The notes: a model not told the origin generated them from the letters alone. A DNA stretch of 64,000 bases from Lawsonella clevelandensis (GCF_003241315.1 NZ_QFOZ01000003.1:1-64000), one strand, 5' to 3'; numbered from the stretch's first letter, positions 26,482-35,665 are shown. Program-made: numbers and translations.

Positions 26482-27399
26482 TTAGTTTCGGGCACTTAAC
26501 GATAGTGGGAAAGATACTGTTCCCGGCGCTGTGCCCTGCACAATAGGCATTCGCACCGCAGTACCCCATTCTGACCATGATCCCTCATAGTTATAGGCGC
26601 AGTTGCAGCCCAAGAGGTATGTGAGAACGAACCACGTGTGGCTTGATTGCTCACCCATGGTGCAATAGGTAATAACGTCCCGTTCTTCGTCAGCAGAAAC
26701 GACGCCGTCATAGATATCTTCTAGAGCCTTGTGGGGAAGAAAACGGGAGTCGGGGCCAACTGCACGATTCCACGGGATATTAAAGGCTGTGGGGATATGC
26801 CCAGAGCGGGAGACAGTGGGGGAAAGATGCGGAGAAAGCGTATTTCCTATGTACTCATCGCGGCTGCGCGCATCAATAATAAGAGCTTTCCCCAATGATG
26901 CGAGAACATCCTGGCGGTAGACGCGGAGGCTACTGTCGTGGCGTTCCACAATGGGGTAATCGGACTCGGGGAATGCCCGCACAGCGAAACTACTGGGGCG
27001 TTCTTCTAGGAACCAGGCGTCGCGCCCACCATCGAGAAGACGCACATCTGCATGGCCGAAGAGGGTGAATACCCACAATGCGTAAGCTGCCCACCAATTG
27101 GATTTATCGCCGTAGAGAATAATCGTGTCGTTTTGGCGAATACCAAGACGCCGCATCAAACTAGCGAAATGTTGGCCGTTGACAAAGTCACGAATATGGG
27201 GGTCGAAAAGATCACTGCGCCAATCCAAACGGAGAGCGCCGGGAACATGTCCAATATCGTAGAGGAGGCGATCTTCATTGCATTCCAGAATGCGAAGACC
27301 GGGATAATCGAGGTGCTCCGCTAACCATTCGGTAGAGACCAAACGCTCCGGGTGTGCGTAGTCTTTGAACCGAGGGTTGGGATCATACGGCGCGGGCAC
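26482..27399 (-). CDS. sseA: thiosulfate sulfurtransferase (tandem rhodanese)
   Basis: Two rhodanese domains in 305 residues: an inactive N-terminal one (about 15-140) and a C-terminal one with the active-site cysteine Cys246 in CTMGEQSSHTWF. It transfers sulfane sulfur from thiosulfate or 3-mercaptopyruvate to thiophilic acceptors. The active loop begins CTMG where many actinobacterial homologues have CRxG, a change that could alter substrate preference. GTG start at 27397-27399 after AGGAGG. It precedes accBC on the same strand, the order seen in mycobacteria. Confidence 0.9.
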   Translation of the reverse strand: MPAPYDPNPRFKDYAHPERLVSTEWLAEHLDYPGLRILECNEDRLLYDIGHVPGALRLDWRSDLFDPHIRDFVNGQHFASLMRRLGIRQNDTIILYGDKSNWWAAYALWVFTLFGHADVRLLDGGRDAWFLEERPSSFAVRAFPESDYPIVERHDSSLRVYRQDVLASLGKALIIDARSRDEYIGNTLSPHLSPTVSRSGHIPTAFNIPWNRAVGPDSRFLPHKALEDIYDGVVSADEERDVITYCTMGEQSSHTWFVLTYLLGCNCAYNYEGSWSEWGTAVRMPIVQGTAPGTVSFPLSLSARN

Positions 27400-27470
27400 G
27401 TGTTCCTCCTATGAAATGCAGCAAGTCCACTGATAATACTAGTTTTTCAAACAAATAATGACGAATAACG

Positions 27471-27533
27471 GAGAACACCGTCACCCGCCCATATCTATAC
27501 ACAAAGAATAGAAGGGCAGATGACGGTGTTCTC
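27471..27533 (-). terminator. terminator after trpB2
   Basis: A 13-bp perfect inverted repeat, GAGAACACCGTCA (27471-27483) with 27521-27533, continues inward with a GCCC/GGGC pairing. It lies 43 bp beyond the trpB2 stop on the minus strand and isolates sseA from trpB2. Confidence 0.75.
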
Positions 27534-27575
27534 TTAGCAGAGGTGTTTTCTTAATAAAGATGCTCGTAGCAGCTT

Positions 27576-28895
27576 CTAGAAGCCTTTAAGCATGCCAACC
27601 TGGGCGTAGGACGGCAAATCCAAAAGCCCGTGGCCAGACAGACCAATCACAATAGAGGGACCGCTGCCAGGAGTTCCCTGGTGCTTGCGTGCCTCCAGAA
27701 GCGCGCCGGCCAAAGCGTGCGTGGACTCCGGCGCCGGAACAATACCTTCTGTACGGGCCATCAGTCGGCCAGCCTTGAACGTGGTTTCCTGCGGCAGCGC
27801 TATGGACTGCAAAAGCCCCAAGTGGTGGGCGTGGGACACCATGGGGGCCATGCCGTGGTAGCGGAGGCCACCAGCGTGAATAGGATCCGGCACAAAGTCC
27901 GCACCCATGGTGTACATCTTCATCAGTGGGGTAGTGTGCGCAACGTCGCCATAGTCGTAGCGGAATTCACCTTCCGTCATGGACGGGCATGACGCGGGCT
28001 CCACCGCCACAATCTTGGTGGTGCAGTTACCGGCAATCAGTTCCCGAATGAAGGGGAAGGAAAGACCCGCCAGATTAGAACCGCCACCTGCGCACCCAAA
28101 GACGTAGTCAGCCTGGTCCTCACCAAACTTCTTAAGCTGCAAGAGAGTTTCTTCACCAATGATGGTCTGGTGCAGCATCACATGGTTAAGAACAGAACCC
28201 AGAGTGTAGTGAGTTTTCTCATCCTCCAGGGCAACTTCCACTGCCTCGGAGATAGCCATTCCCAAAGACCCTGTGGTCCCCGGGAATTTCTCGTTCATTG
28301 CGCGGCCGGCTTTGGTATCCATAGTGGGGGAGCTGTAGCAGCGTCCACCATAGAGGTCCATCAGCATACGGCGGTAGGGCTTGGACTCGTAGGAGGTGCG
28401 TACCTGCCATACCTGCACGTCAATGTCGAACATGGCGCCGGCATAGCTGAGGGCAGCACCCCACTGGCCAGCGCCAGTTTCTGTGGTGAGGTGCTCAATG
28501 CCCTCAATCTTGTTGTAGTAGGCCTGCGGTAGAGCAGTGTTGGTCTTGTGCGAGCCGACGGGACTGGCACCCTCGTACTTGTAGTAGATACGGGCAGATG
28601 TTCCCAGTGCTTTCTCTAGGCGACGAGCGCGGAAGAGGGGGCTTGGCCTCCACTGGGTGTAGAGCCGTCGAATCGGCTCCGGGATTTCCACATAGCGGTC
28701 TTTTGTGAGCTCCTGACGGCAGAGTTCAGCTGAGAAGAGCGGTTGCAGATCAGCCTCGGTGACGGGCTCTTTCGTTGCCGGATTGAGGTGGGGAGCGCAC
28801 GGCTCGGGGAAATCAGCATTGAGGTTATACCAATGTTTGGGCATCTCGGATTCATCCAGGATGACCTTTGTATTTTCAGAAAATATATCAGTCAT
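27576..28895 (-). CDS. trpB2: TrpB2-type tryptophan synthase beta chain
   Basis: PLP enzyme condensing indole and serine to tryptophan. At 439 residues it is the TrpB2 class, longer at the N-terminus than TrpB1 (about 400). The PLP lysine is Lys117 in GSHKTNTALPQ; the phosphate loop GCAGGGSN and the glutamate of the ETGAGQWG segment are intact. TrpB2 enzymes generally act without TrpA, salvaging free indole. No trpA or other trp gene is nearby. It sits between accE and sseA with its own terminator. ATG at 28893-28895. Confidence 0.9.
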   Translation of the reverse strand: MTDIFSENTKVILDESEMPKHWYNLNADFPEPCAPHLNPATKEPVTEADLQPLFSAELCRQELTKDRYVEIPEPIRRLYTQWRPSPLFRARRLEKALGTSARIYYKYEGASPVGSHKTNTALPQAYYNKIEGIEHLTTETGAGQWGAALSYAGAMFDIDVQVWQVRTSYESKPYRRMLMDLYGGRCYSSPTMDTKAGRAMNEKFPGTTGSLGMAISEAVEVALEDEKTHYTLGSVLNHVMLHQTIIGEETLLQLKKFGEDQADYVFGCAGGGSNLAGLSFPFIRELIAGNCTTKIVAVEPASCPSMTEGEFRYDYGDVAHTTPLMKMYTMGADFVPDPIHAGGLRYHGMAPMVSHAHHLGLLQSIALPQETTFKAGRLMARTEGIVPAPESTHALAGALLEARKHQGTPGSGPSIVIGLSGHGLLDLPSYAQVGMLKGF

Positions 28896-28991
28896 ACCTC
28901 ATAGTGTCTCACCCTTAAGCGGGAGAAATCCATCCGTACAAGAATATTGCGCGCAGGGAACCCAATAATCTACTCAGCGAATTCACTAAAA

Positions 28992-29044
28992 CTGACTACA
29001 AATCGCTGACTATGAAGTAGTGACGACGAATTACTGACTATGAA
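28992..29044. repeat. repeated CTGACTATGAA motif upstream of trpB2
   Basis: CTGACTATGAA occurs at 29006-29016 and 29034-29044, and a partial copy CTGACTA at 28992-28998. The last copy overlaps the accE stop codon. It is placed where a trpB2 operator could be, but may be chance or a decayed duplication. Confidence 0.4.
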
Positions 29045-29256
29045 TTATTGGAATACGCCGTAGGAGAATAAGCCACGATAGGTGTGAACTGGCGTTTAAC
29101 GCTACCCCAGTTATCTAAAGCAGAGGATGACTCCGGCATAGTGTCAGTTGATGCAGCGAATGCCAGGGTACGGAGAGCCTCACCAATGGCCGCAACATCA
29201 GCGTCAGTAGGGTTACCCTTGACGACCTTAAAAACCACATTTGGCTGTGCAGTCAT
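29038..29256 (-). CDS. accE: acyl-CoA carboxylase epsilon subunit
   Basis: Small protein of 72 residues. The core VVKGNPTDADVAAIGEALRTLA matches the actinobacterial AccE family, which stabilises the αβ carboxylase complex. The C-terminus ends with the typical W...R segment (DNWGSVKRQF). In M. tuberculosis accE5 follows accD5 directly; here maf lies between accD and accE, and a 164-bp gap with its own possible promoter precedes accE. ATG at 29254-29256. Confidence 0.85.
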   Translation of the reverse strand: MTAQPNVVFKVVKGNPTDADVAAIGEALRTLAFAASTDTMPESSSALDNWGSVKRQFTPIVAYSPTAYSNNS

Positions 29257-29297
29257 ATACGCGCCCTCTCTTACTTTTACTGGTCTTACTTCTCATT

Positions 29298-29322
29298 TCA
29301 CTAGCTACCGGTCACTAGCTAC
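29298..29322. repeat. 11-bp direct repeat upstream of accE
   Basis: TCACTAGCTAC occurs at 29298-29308 and 29312-29322, 14 bp apart, about 45 bp before the accE start on the minus strand. It may be an operator pair or chance duplication. Confidence 0.4.
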
Positions 29323-29420
29323 TGGCTATACGGAATACAGCCTGTAAACACTAATATTCTACCGCGGCACTATAGAAAAACTAACTTTACCAAGCCGTAC
29401 CAAACGGAGACGCACTCGTG

Positions 29421-30077
29421 TTACGCCCTCTGCTCCACCCGATTCCACAAGTCCGTCACAGTAACACCAAGTTCACCAGCCAACCGACGCACCGTCGGAA
29501 GACTCAACCCAATAACATTCGACGGATCCCCCTCAATAGCGTCAATAAACCAGCCACCCAAAGCCTCAAGCGTAAACGCACCCGCACAATAGAGAGGCTC
29601 ACCAGACTCGGCGTAGCGGCGAATTTCCGCATCGGTGGGAGACCCAAAATGCACAACCGTACGGGTGACAGCAGAAGCGTCGGTACGCGCACCATCATGC
29701 AGACGAATAAGCGTATGGCCTGTTAGAAGTTGTGCAGAGCTTCCCCGCACCCGCTGCCAGTGCGCAACCGCGTTAGCAACAGTAAGAGGTTTCCCCACCA
29801 GCTCCCCATCTGCTGTCAGAAGCATAGAATCGCAGCCAATAACAAGCGCATCAGCCGCTATATCCGGATATGACTCCACCACTTGGTCAGCCACATTGAC
29901 GGCCTTAGCCGCCGCCAAATGCTCCACCAAAGGAGGGCCAGCCGGGAAACGCTCCTTCAACTCCTCCTCGTCCGCAGTAGAAACAAGCACCTGCGGTTCA
30001 ATACCGCCGCTTCGCAAAATCTGCAGACGAGAAGGGGATGCTGACCCCAAAACAACAGTGGTCATTGCAGAAGACAT
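29421..30077 (-). CDS. maf: Maf-family nucleotide pyrophosphatase
   Basis: House-cleaning enzyme that hydrolyses non-canonical or excess nucleoside triphosphates to monophosphates. The 218-residue product has the N-terminal signature GSASPSRLQIL (about residues 11-21) and the central DALVIGCDSML segment (about 76-86) with the catalytic Asp. Its ATG shares one base with the accD stop (TAATG), so it is translationally coupled to accD. The family splits by substrate (dTTP/UTP or m7GTP) and I cannot decide which from sequence alone. Confidence 0.88.
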   Translation of the reverse strand: MSSAMTTVVLGSASPSRLQILRSGGIEPQVLVSTADEEELKERFPAGPPLVEHLAAAKAVNVADQVVESYPDIAADALVIGCDSMLLTADGELVGKPLTVANAVAHWQRVRGSSAQLLTGHTLIRLHDGARTDASAVTRTVVHFGSPTDAEIRRYAESGEPLYCAGAFTLEALGGWFIDAIEGDPSNVIGLSLPTVRRLAGELGVTVTDLWNRVEQRA

Positions 30078-31726
30078 TACAGAGGAATATTTCCATGGCG
30101 CTTCGGATACTCCGGAACAACCTTCCGCTCCAGCAAACGCAGCGCAATAGCAATCTCATCACGAGTATGCGACGGCGGAATCACAGAATCCACAAAACCA
30201 CGCTCCGCCGCAACATAGGGGTTAATAACCTGAGCCTCATACTCAGCCAGGAACTTCTCTGCCAGAGCGTCCGCATCCTCGCCCTTCTCCGCCGCCTCGG
30301 CAAGCTGCTGACGGTAGAGATACGGCACAGAATTAGCGGCATCATCAATAGCAATCTGCGCAGTTGGCCACGCGAGGTTAATATCGGCACCTAGATGCTT
30401 CGACCCCATAGCGTTGTATGCCTCACCGAATGCCTTCCGAACAACAACCGTGACACGCGGAGTAACTGCCTCGCCATAGGCGTAGAACAGCTTAGCTGCA
30501 GAACGCACAGCGCCAGTCCGCTCCTCCTCCAACGAAGGTAGGAAGCCCGGCACATCAACCAGCGTAATAACAGGAATGTTGAAGGCATCACAGGTACGAA
30601 TAAAACGTGCCGCCTTCTCCGCCGCCGCTTTATCAATAGCCCCAGCTAGCACCTGCGGCTGATTAGCAACAATAGCAACAGAGCGACCCTCAATACGGGT
30701 AAAACCAGTCAGCATATTAGCGGCGCGACCAGCCTGTACCTGCATGAACTCACCATCATCAACAATGCGCTGAATAATACCCAACATGTCGTAGGGAGCA
30801 GCGTCCGAATCGGGGATAAGAGAATCAAGCTCCAGATCTTCCGGGCGAGGATGGCTACCAGGCGCGCCGGGCAACTTCACCCAAGGTTGTTTAGGAGCTT
30901 CAGCACGGTTATTCGAGGGGAGATAAGCAAGGAGTTCCTTCGCGTAGGTAAGAGCATCCTCCTCATCGTCAGCGACGTAATGGCAGAGTCCGGTCTTCTC
31001 CATCTGTACATCGGCGCCGCCTACGTCTTCACCCGTGTCTTTCGTGGTGGCGTCGACACTGCGGGCGTCGGCACTGCGGGCAGCGATCATTTGGGGCGTG
31101 CCAACGAGCATTTCGGACTGGCCACGCACCATAATGACAAAATCTTGCAGGGCAGAAGCGAAAACATTACCGCCAGAGCACTTCCCCAGTACCACAGAAA
31201 TCTGCGGGATAAGGCCAGAAGCCTTCACAAGGCGCTGGAAGATCTGTCCGTAGAATGCGAGGGAGTTAATACCCTCCTCTAAACGGGCACCCTGGCCATC
31301 CAGAATGGATACCAGTGGGCGGCCAGTTTTAATGGCGAGATCAAGAATTTTGACGATCTTCTCGCCAGTAACTTCGCCAACAGTACCGTTGAGGACAGTT
31401 GCATCAGCGGAAAAGACGCACACAGAACGCCCATCGACTGTTCCGTAACCGGTAACAACACCATCACCTACCGGCTTGAAAGCCGCCATACTGTAGGAGT
31501 TGGAACGGCTTTTTGCCAGCGCGTCAGTCTCAACGAAAGAACCCTCATCAAGCAGAGCGAGGACCCTTTCGCGGGCAGTCATACGGCCAGCTGCATGGAT
31601 TTTGTCAATAGCCTCCGCTCCTACAGGGGCTTGGGCCTTAGCCATGCGCCGACGGAGTTCGTTCAGCTTACCAGCGGTGGTATGGATACTAGGTGCGCCA
31701 TTACTCATGTGCATCAGTTTACTCAA
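30077..31726 (-). CDS. accD: acyl-CoA carboxylase beta subunit (carboxyltransferase)
   Basis: Carboxyltransferase of 549 residues that moves CO2 from biotin to acetyl-, propionyl- or longer acyl-CoA. N- and C-terminal crotonase-like domains are clear, with oxyanion-hole glycines in GKCSGGNVFA and VDVPGFLP and the GSKHLGAD loop. A 15-bp tandem duplication (31052-31081) adds ARSAD-ARSVD in the loop after GTPQMI. Starts are ambiguous: TTG at 31726 has a weak ribosome site, ATG codons lie at 31714 and 31708. It is divergent from birA, which biotinylates its partner. AccD5/DtsR-like; chain-length preference unknown. Confidence 0.92.
   Translation of the reverse strand: MSKLMHMSNGAPSIHTTAGKLNELRRRMAKAQAPVGAEAIDKIHAAGRMTARERVLALLDEGSFVETDALAKSRSNSYSMAAFKPVGDGVVTGYGTVDGRSVCVFSADATVLNGTVGEVTGEKIVKILDLAIKTGRPLVSILDGQGARLEEGINSLAFYGQIFQRLVKASGLIPQISVVLGKCSGGNVFASALQDFVIMVRGQSEMLVGTPQMIAARSADARSVDATTKDTGEDVGGADVQMEKTGLCHYVADDEEDALTYAKELLAYLPSNNRAEAPKQPWVKLPGAPGSHPRPEDLELDSLIPDSDAAPYDMLGIIQRIVDDGEFMQVQAGRAANMLTGFTRIEGRSVAIVANQPQVLAGAIDKAAAEKAARFIRTCDAFNIPVITLVDVPGFLPSLEEERTGAVRSAAKLFYAYGEAVTPRVTVVVRKAFGEAYNAMGSKHLGADINLAWPTAQIAIDDAANSVPYLYRQQLAEAAEKGEDADALAEKFLAEYEAQVINPYVAAERGFVDSVIPPSHTRDEIAIALRLLERKVVPEYPKRHGNIPL
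31052..31081. repeat. 15-bp tandem duplication inside accD
   Basis: GTCGACACTGCGGGC (31052-31066) is followed directly by the one-base variant GTCGGCACTGCGGGC (31067-31081). On the coding strand this gives two tandem copies of ARS(A/V)D in frame. Confidence 0.85.
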
Positions 31727-31818
31727 CTGTAAGCTCTCTAGAGAACCCGATATGGTCTAGATTGAGCTTATTTTAAGAATGATCCCCACGCTCACCACAC
31801 CCCTTCTGCGGAGTCATA

Positions 31819-32718
31819 ATGTCCCTCGTCCCCACTCGACCTCTCGATATTTCCGCTTTACACGCGGCCCTTGTCGACAATCCGGCAACCTCCTGGCGCT
31901 CTATAGATGTTGTCGATACAACCGGGTCCACCAATAGCGACATGGTGAAACGAGCGAATAATAATCTCGATTGCGATAGAGAAATCCTTCTTGCTGAATA
32001 TCAAACCAATGGGCGAGGACGCTACACCCGCAGTTTTGTTGCCCCTCGTCATTCATCCCTCAGCTTTTCTGCACTTATCCGCATTGGAACAGTGTCATCC
32101 AGCAGGTGGCCATTACTTCCGCTGGCCACTGGGGTAGCGGTTATTGACGGACTACGGCACGCACTTCACGATGCCGGCATTAATAGTGATGGGGAAGACG
32201 TAGGTAAAGGGGGAGATGTCGATCTTTCTCTCAAATGGCCCAACGATGTCCTCTGCAACGGGAAAAAACTCGCTGGCATGCTAGTGGAAATGGGGGTCCT
32301 TGACCGTACCTACCCGGATGGGTCGTCCGCCGCCGCCATTATTCCCGGAGTGGGTATTAACATTACGCAGTCCCCCGCGGAACTGCCCGTTGACTATGCC
32401 ACGTCGCTAGCAATGGTGTTAGGGGATCGCACTCCTAGCCGAGAAGCTCTTGCTACCGCAATTTTCACCGAATTGGATAGACGGATAGGAGAGTGGCGGC
32501 AAGGGGGAACTGCTGTTATAGATGATTTCGTGGATCGGTGTTCCACCATTGGGCAAGCGATTGATGTACAACTGCCGCAGGGTGAACTTGCCCACGGTAC
32601 TGCCGTGGATATAGCGGAGAACGGGTGCTTACTTCTTCGTACTGGGGCAGGAACAATACAAGCAATTCGTGCTGGTGATGTTCGGCATGTTCGCGGAGGC
32701 GGTTGTTACCTGCCATGA
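31819..32718 (+). CDS. birA: biotin--[acetyl-CoA-carboxylase] ligase
   Basis: Activates biotin as biotinyl-AMP and attaches it to the AccBC lysine. The 299-residue product has the biotin-binding loop GRGRYTRSF (about residues 63-71) and SLKWPNDVLCNGKKLAGMLVE (about 137-157). There is no N-terminal helix-turn-helix, so it is a ligase only, not a repressor. ATG at 31819. It is divergent from accD, and the next gene starts 7 bp downstream. Confidence 0.93.
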   Translation: MSLVPTRPLDISALHAALVDNPATSWRSIDVVDTTGSTNSDMVKRANNNLDCDREILLAEYQTNGRGRYTRSFVAPRHSSLSFSALIRIGTVSSSRWPLLPLATGVAVIDGLRHALHDAGINSDGEDVGKGGDVDLSLKWPNDVLCNGKKLAGMLVEMGVLDRTYPDGSSAAAIIPGVGINITQSPAELPVDYATSLAMVLGDRTPSREALATAIFTELDRRIGEWRQGGTAVIDDFVDRCSTIGQAIDVQLPQGELAHGTAVDIAENGCLLLRTGAGTIQAIRAGDVRHVRGGGCYLP

Positions 32719-32725
32719 TGGTCTT

Positions 32726-33421
32726 ATGAAGAGAAGCGGCGACTACCCGGAGAATATCCTCGACCCGGGCGAGGAAATTCTCATCCACGAGCGGCCCCAC
32801 TGGATAAGCCTGGCGGGTCCAACCCTAGTGGGTGTTGCGGTAGTTATGGTGATGATGCTTCTGCTGGGGTTCGCAGATGCCCTCAATGAGGGAGTACTGC
32901 GCACGTGCGTCTATATTGTTATCGCCGTCTGTATGGTGGGGCTTCTTATCGCGTGGACGTTTTTACCGGCGTTACGGTGGCTCGGTTCAAGTATTGTTGT
33001 GACGAGTGACCGCTTAATATTCCGACAGGGAATAATCCGAAAAGAAACGTCATCCGTTTCTCTTGCCTGGATACAGGCTGTGGAGGTAAAACAATCTCTC
33101 CTGGGGCGAATGATGCACTACGGCACTATTCATATTTCTAGCTATGAACTAGGCGGACTTCGTTTCGACCGAGTACCTCACCCGCATGATGTGGAAAGCG
33201 CTATCCGTTCGGGTGCTACGTCATTGCATCAGTCCGCTGGTTATCCGCAGCAGTTTTACTACATGCCGGCGGAGGGGTATCCCGCATATCCCCCAGTAGG
33301 CGTTGGCTATGGGCAGCTGCCACCTTTGGCAACGTATCGGCCGCCGCAATCTATGCAGTCTCCACAATCTCCCCAGTCGCCACGTGATTTACCTCGTCAA
33401 CGACGCCTTTTCCGGCGGTAA
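32726..33421 (+). CDS. PH (bPH2)-domain membrane protein
   Basis: The 231-residue product has two adjacent hydrophobic segments (about residues 26-48 and 58-80), then a bacterial PH domain (about 85-160: SSIVVTSDRLIFRQGIIRKE, VSLAWIQAVEVKQSLLGR). A proline/glutamine-rich tail follows (about 175-231), with PQSMQSPQSPQSP near the end. It starts at ATG 32726, not at 32669, which would overlap birA. The position after birA is conserved in mycobacteria (Rv3278c-like). Function unknown; probably a membrane-anchored scaffold. Confidence 0.8.
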   Translation: MKRSGDYPENILDPGEEILIHERPHWISLAGPTLVGVAVVMVMMLLLGFADALNEGVLRTCVYIVIAVCMVGLLIAWTFLPALRWLGSSIVVTSDRLIFRQGIIRKETSSVSLAWIQAVEVKQSLLGRMMHYGTIHISSYELGGLRFDRVPHPHDVESAIRSGATSLHQSAGYPQQFYYMPAEGYPAYPPVGVGYGQLPPLATYRPPQSMQSPQSPQSPRDLPRQRRLFRR

Positions 33422-33522
33422 ACAGCGGCGTAAACGATAGCGTAAACAGAGGCGTGGGCAGTGATACGAGCAGTACAAGTGTGTAGTGCGCGAAGGAGTG
33501 CTAACTGACAGTTATGTGTCAG

Positions 33523-34158
33523 TTATGACGCGTCAGTATCGCTCTGAATAGTGGTTGCGCTAGTAGCATGCGCAGTCTTGTTGTCCACAGAATTTTCTGT
33601 GCCATTCTCTGCTGCATTGTCTGCTGGTGCAGAGGTGGAGGAAGTGACGTCGTGTGCTTTCGGATTTTTCGGGAAAACGAACTTATCGAAAGCCCACCAA
33701 CGCCACAGCATAGCGAGAAGCATGCCAATGATAGAACCAAAGAGGAAGTCCCACAAGGACACTGCTAGCTGGGATGTAAGTCGGCCTCCGTGGCTGGTAA
33801 GAGCGAGTCCTAACACATTACGCGAGAACCATAGCGGAATAGCGTTAATAACAATACCAATGGCAGAGACCACGAAGAAGGAAACAGCCTCACGGGTGCT
33901 TCTCTTACCGCCGCGCTCCTGAAAAGCCCACTGTGAATTGAGAGCATAGGAACAGATGACGGCGATAGTAACTGCCAGGATCTTCGCTATGGTGGCTTTT
34001 TGGTGCATAACGGTCAACGTCAAGGCATAAAAGACAGCATTGTCGATGATGAATGTGATACCGCCAACGACGGCGAAGCGGATGAATTCGCGATGCTTAA
34101 TGAAGAATGCACGCCACTTCTCTGGCATGTGTTGGAGGAAGGACTCTTCAAATTTCAC
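33523..34158 (-). CDS. GtrA-like membrane protein
   Basis: Four hydrophobic segments in about 150 residues fit the GtrA family of small membrane proteins linked to polyprenyl-phosphate sugar flipping or teichoic/polysaccharide modification. I chose the GTG at 34156-34158 (VKFEESFLQH), giving 211 residues; an in-frame start at 34266 lacks homology and runs into the divergent purK region. The last ~55 residues are hydrophilic and rich in Asn/Thr/Ala (NAAENGTENSVDNKT), an unusual cytoplasmic tail. The neighbours PH-protein and purK are as in mycobacteria. Confidence 0.8.
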   Translation of the reverse strand: MKFEESFLQHMPEKWRAFFIKHREFIRFAVVGGITFIIDNAVFYALTLTVMHQKATIAKILAVTIAVICSYALNSQWAFQERGGKRSTREAVSFFVVSAIGIVINAIPLWFSRNVLGLALTSHGGRLTSQLAVSLWDFLFGSIIGMLLAMLWRWWAFDKFVFPKNPKAHDVTSSTSAPADNAAENGTENSVDNKTAHATSATTIQSDTDAS

Positions 34159-34330
34159 AGGAGTCAGCTTACCTTCTTCCCTTATTAACGTGACACAATG
34201 GTAGCGGAATGCCAGGTTATCTCCCCTTCGCTGATGGTTCAGTATGGGATCACAATACGGGATCACAATCGAAGGGAAGAACCAGACGATTAATTTTACA
34301 ACGTCATCACCGCTGGAAGAGTATTGCCCT

Positions 34331-35593
34331 ATGCCTACTGCGCCTCGTCACTATCCGCCCGTTACCGAACGCATCATGCCCAAGGTGGCCATGATCGGAG
34401 GTGGACAACTTGCTCGTATGACGGCGCAAGCCGCTATCGAGCTGGGACAAACGTTGCGCGTAGTGTCACCCGGACCTACTGAATCTGCTGCACAAATTAC
34501 CCCCGATGTCGTCGTTGGCGAGCACACCGATATAGAGGCCATTCGGAAAGCCGCGGAGGGTGCGGATGCCGTCACCTTCGACCATGAACACGTCCCGCAG
34601 GAGCTCCTTGCAGAACTGGTGAAAGAGGGAGTGAATTTTCAACCCCGGCCGGAAGCTCTCCTCTATGCACAAGATAAGTGGGAAATGCGGCGTCGACTAG
34701 ATGAAATGGGTGCGCCCGTTCCTCCCTATGCTCGTCTTACTACAGATGACGATGTCGCGGCGTTCTGGGAACAGAATAATGGCGAGGTCATTATAAAAAC
34801 TGCCCGTGGGGGATACGACGGGCATGGTGTGTGGGCACCCAAAATCCTGGAAGAAGCGCAGGATATTGTGCGCAAGGGTGTTACTGACCACGACATGACT
34901 ATGCTGGGGGAGTGGAAAGTCCCATGGGTCGTGGAGTTATCAGCCCTCGTCGCCCGCTCTCCGGAAGGGCAGGGAGCAGCCTGGCCCGTCACCCAATCCA
35001 TCCAAAAAGATGGTATTTGTGCTGTGGCGATGGCTCCCGCCCCTGATCTGCCGGAAAGTGTCGCGGTGAAGGCCCAGCAGCTCGGTTTGCGAATTGCCCA
35101 AGAACTAGGAGTGACGGGTGTACTGGCGGTAGAGCTTTTCCTTCTGCCGGATCATTCTCTGCTTATTAATGAATTAGCGATGCGGCCGCACAATACTGGC
35201 CACTGGACACAGGATGGGTGCATCACGAGCCAGTTTGAGCAGCATCTGCGCGCTGTTTTGGACTATCCATTGGGTGACGTTTCCATGCGGGTACCTTTTA
35301 CTGTTATGGCGAACGTGTTGGGGGCTCCGGTAACTCCCACGATGACAATGGATGAGCGTGCTCACCACCTCTTTGCCCGCTTCCCCAATGCGAAACTGCA
35401 CATGTACGGCAAAGGTGAACGCCCAGGCCGTAAACTGGGACACGTCAATGTATGCGGCCCGCTAGACGGTTCCATCAGTGATCCCGCCTACGTGGCGCGA
35501 GTGAAGCGCGAAGCGGAGTTAGCAGCGCACTGGATGTCGGCAGCTGAATGGCTAGACGGCTGGGATCCGCATACCGGACAGAAAAACGACTAG
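34331..35593 (+). CDS. purK: N5-carboxyaminoimidazole ribonucleotide synthase
   Basis: ATP-grasp enzyme of de novo purine synthesis that makes N5-CAIR from AIR, ATP and bicarbonate. From ATG 34331 the product is 420 residues; ATG 34376 (MPKVAMIGGGQLARM) is a possible alternative. Landmarks are IGGGQLARMTAQAA at the N-terminus, KTARGGYDGHGVW in the ATP lid and NELAMRPHNTGHWT at the metal site. It is followed 72 bp later by purE, its partner. Confidence 0.93.
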   Translation: MPTAPRHYPPVTERIMPKVAMIGGGQLARMTAQAAIELGQTLRVVSPGPTESAAQITPDVVVGEHTDIEAIRKAAEGADAVTFDHEHVPQELLAELVKEGVNFQPRPEALLYAQDKWEMRRRLDEMGAPVPPYARLTTDDDVAAFWEQNNGEVIIKTARGGYDGHGVWAPKILEEAQDIVRKGVTDHDMTMLGEWKVPWVVELSALVARSPEGQGAAWPVTQSIQKDGICAVAMAPAPDLPESVAVKAQQLGLRIAQELGVTGVLAVELFLLPDHSLLINELAMRPHNTGHWTQDGCITSQFEQHLRAVLDYPLGDVSMRVPFTVMANVLGAPVTPTMTMDERAHHLFARFPNAKLHMYGKGERPGRKLGHVNVCGPLDGSISDPAYVARVKREAELAAHWMSAAEWLDGWDPHTGQKND

Positions 35594-35665
35594 TAGGCTC
35601 AGCGTAGATGAGACACAGTGTAGATACCGTGCAGACACGCAAGTTTGCGATGAAAGGCGAATGTT

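Noticed and set aside
31000..31110. Frameshift in accD around the altered loop
   Set aside because: The frame is continuous and both flanks align to the family; a 15-bp in-frame duplication explains the change.
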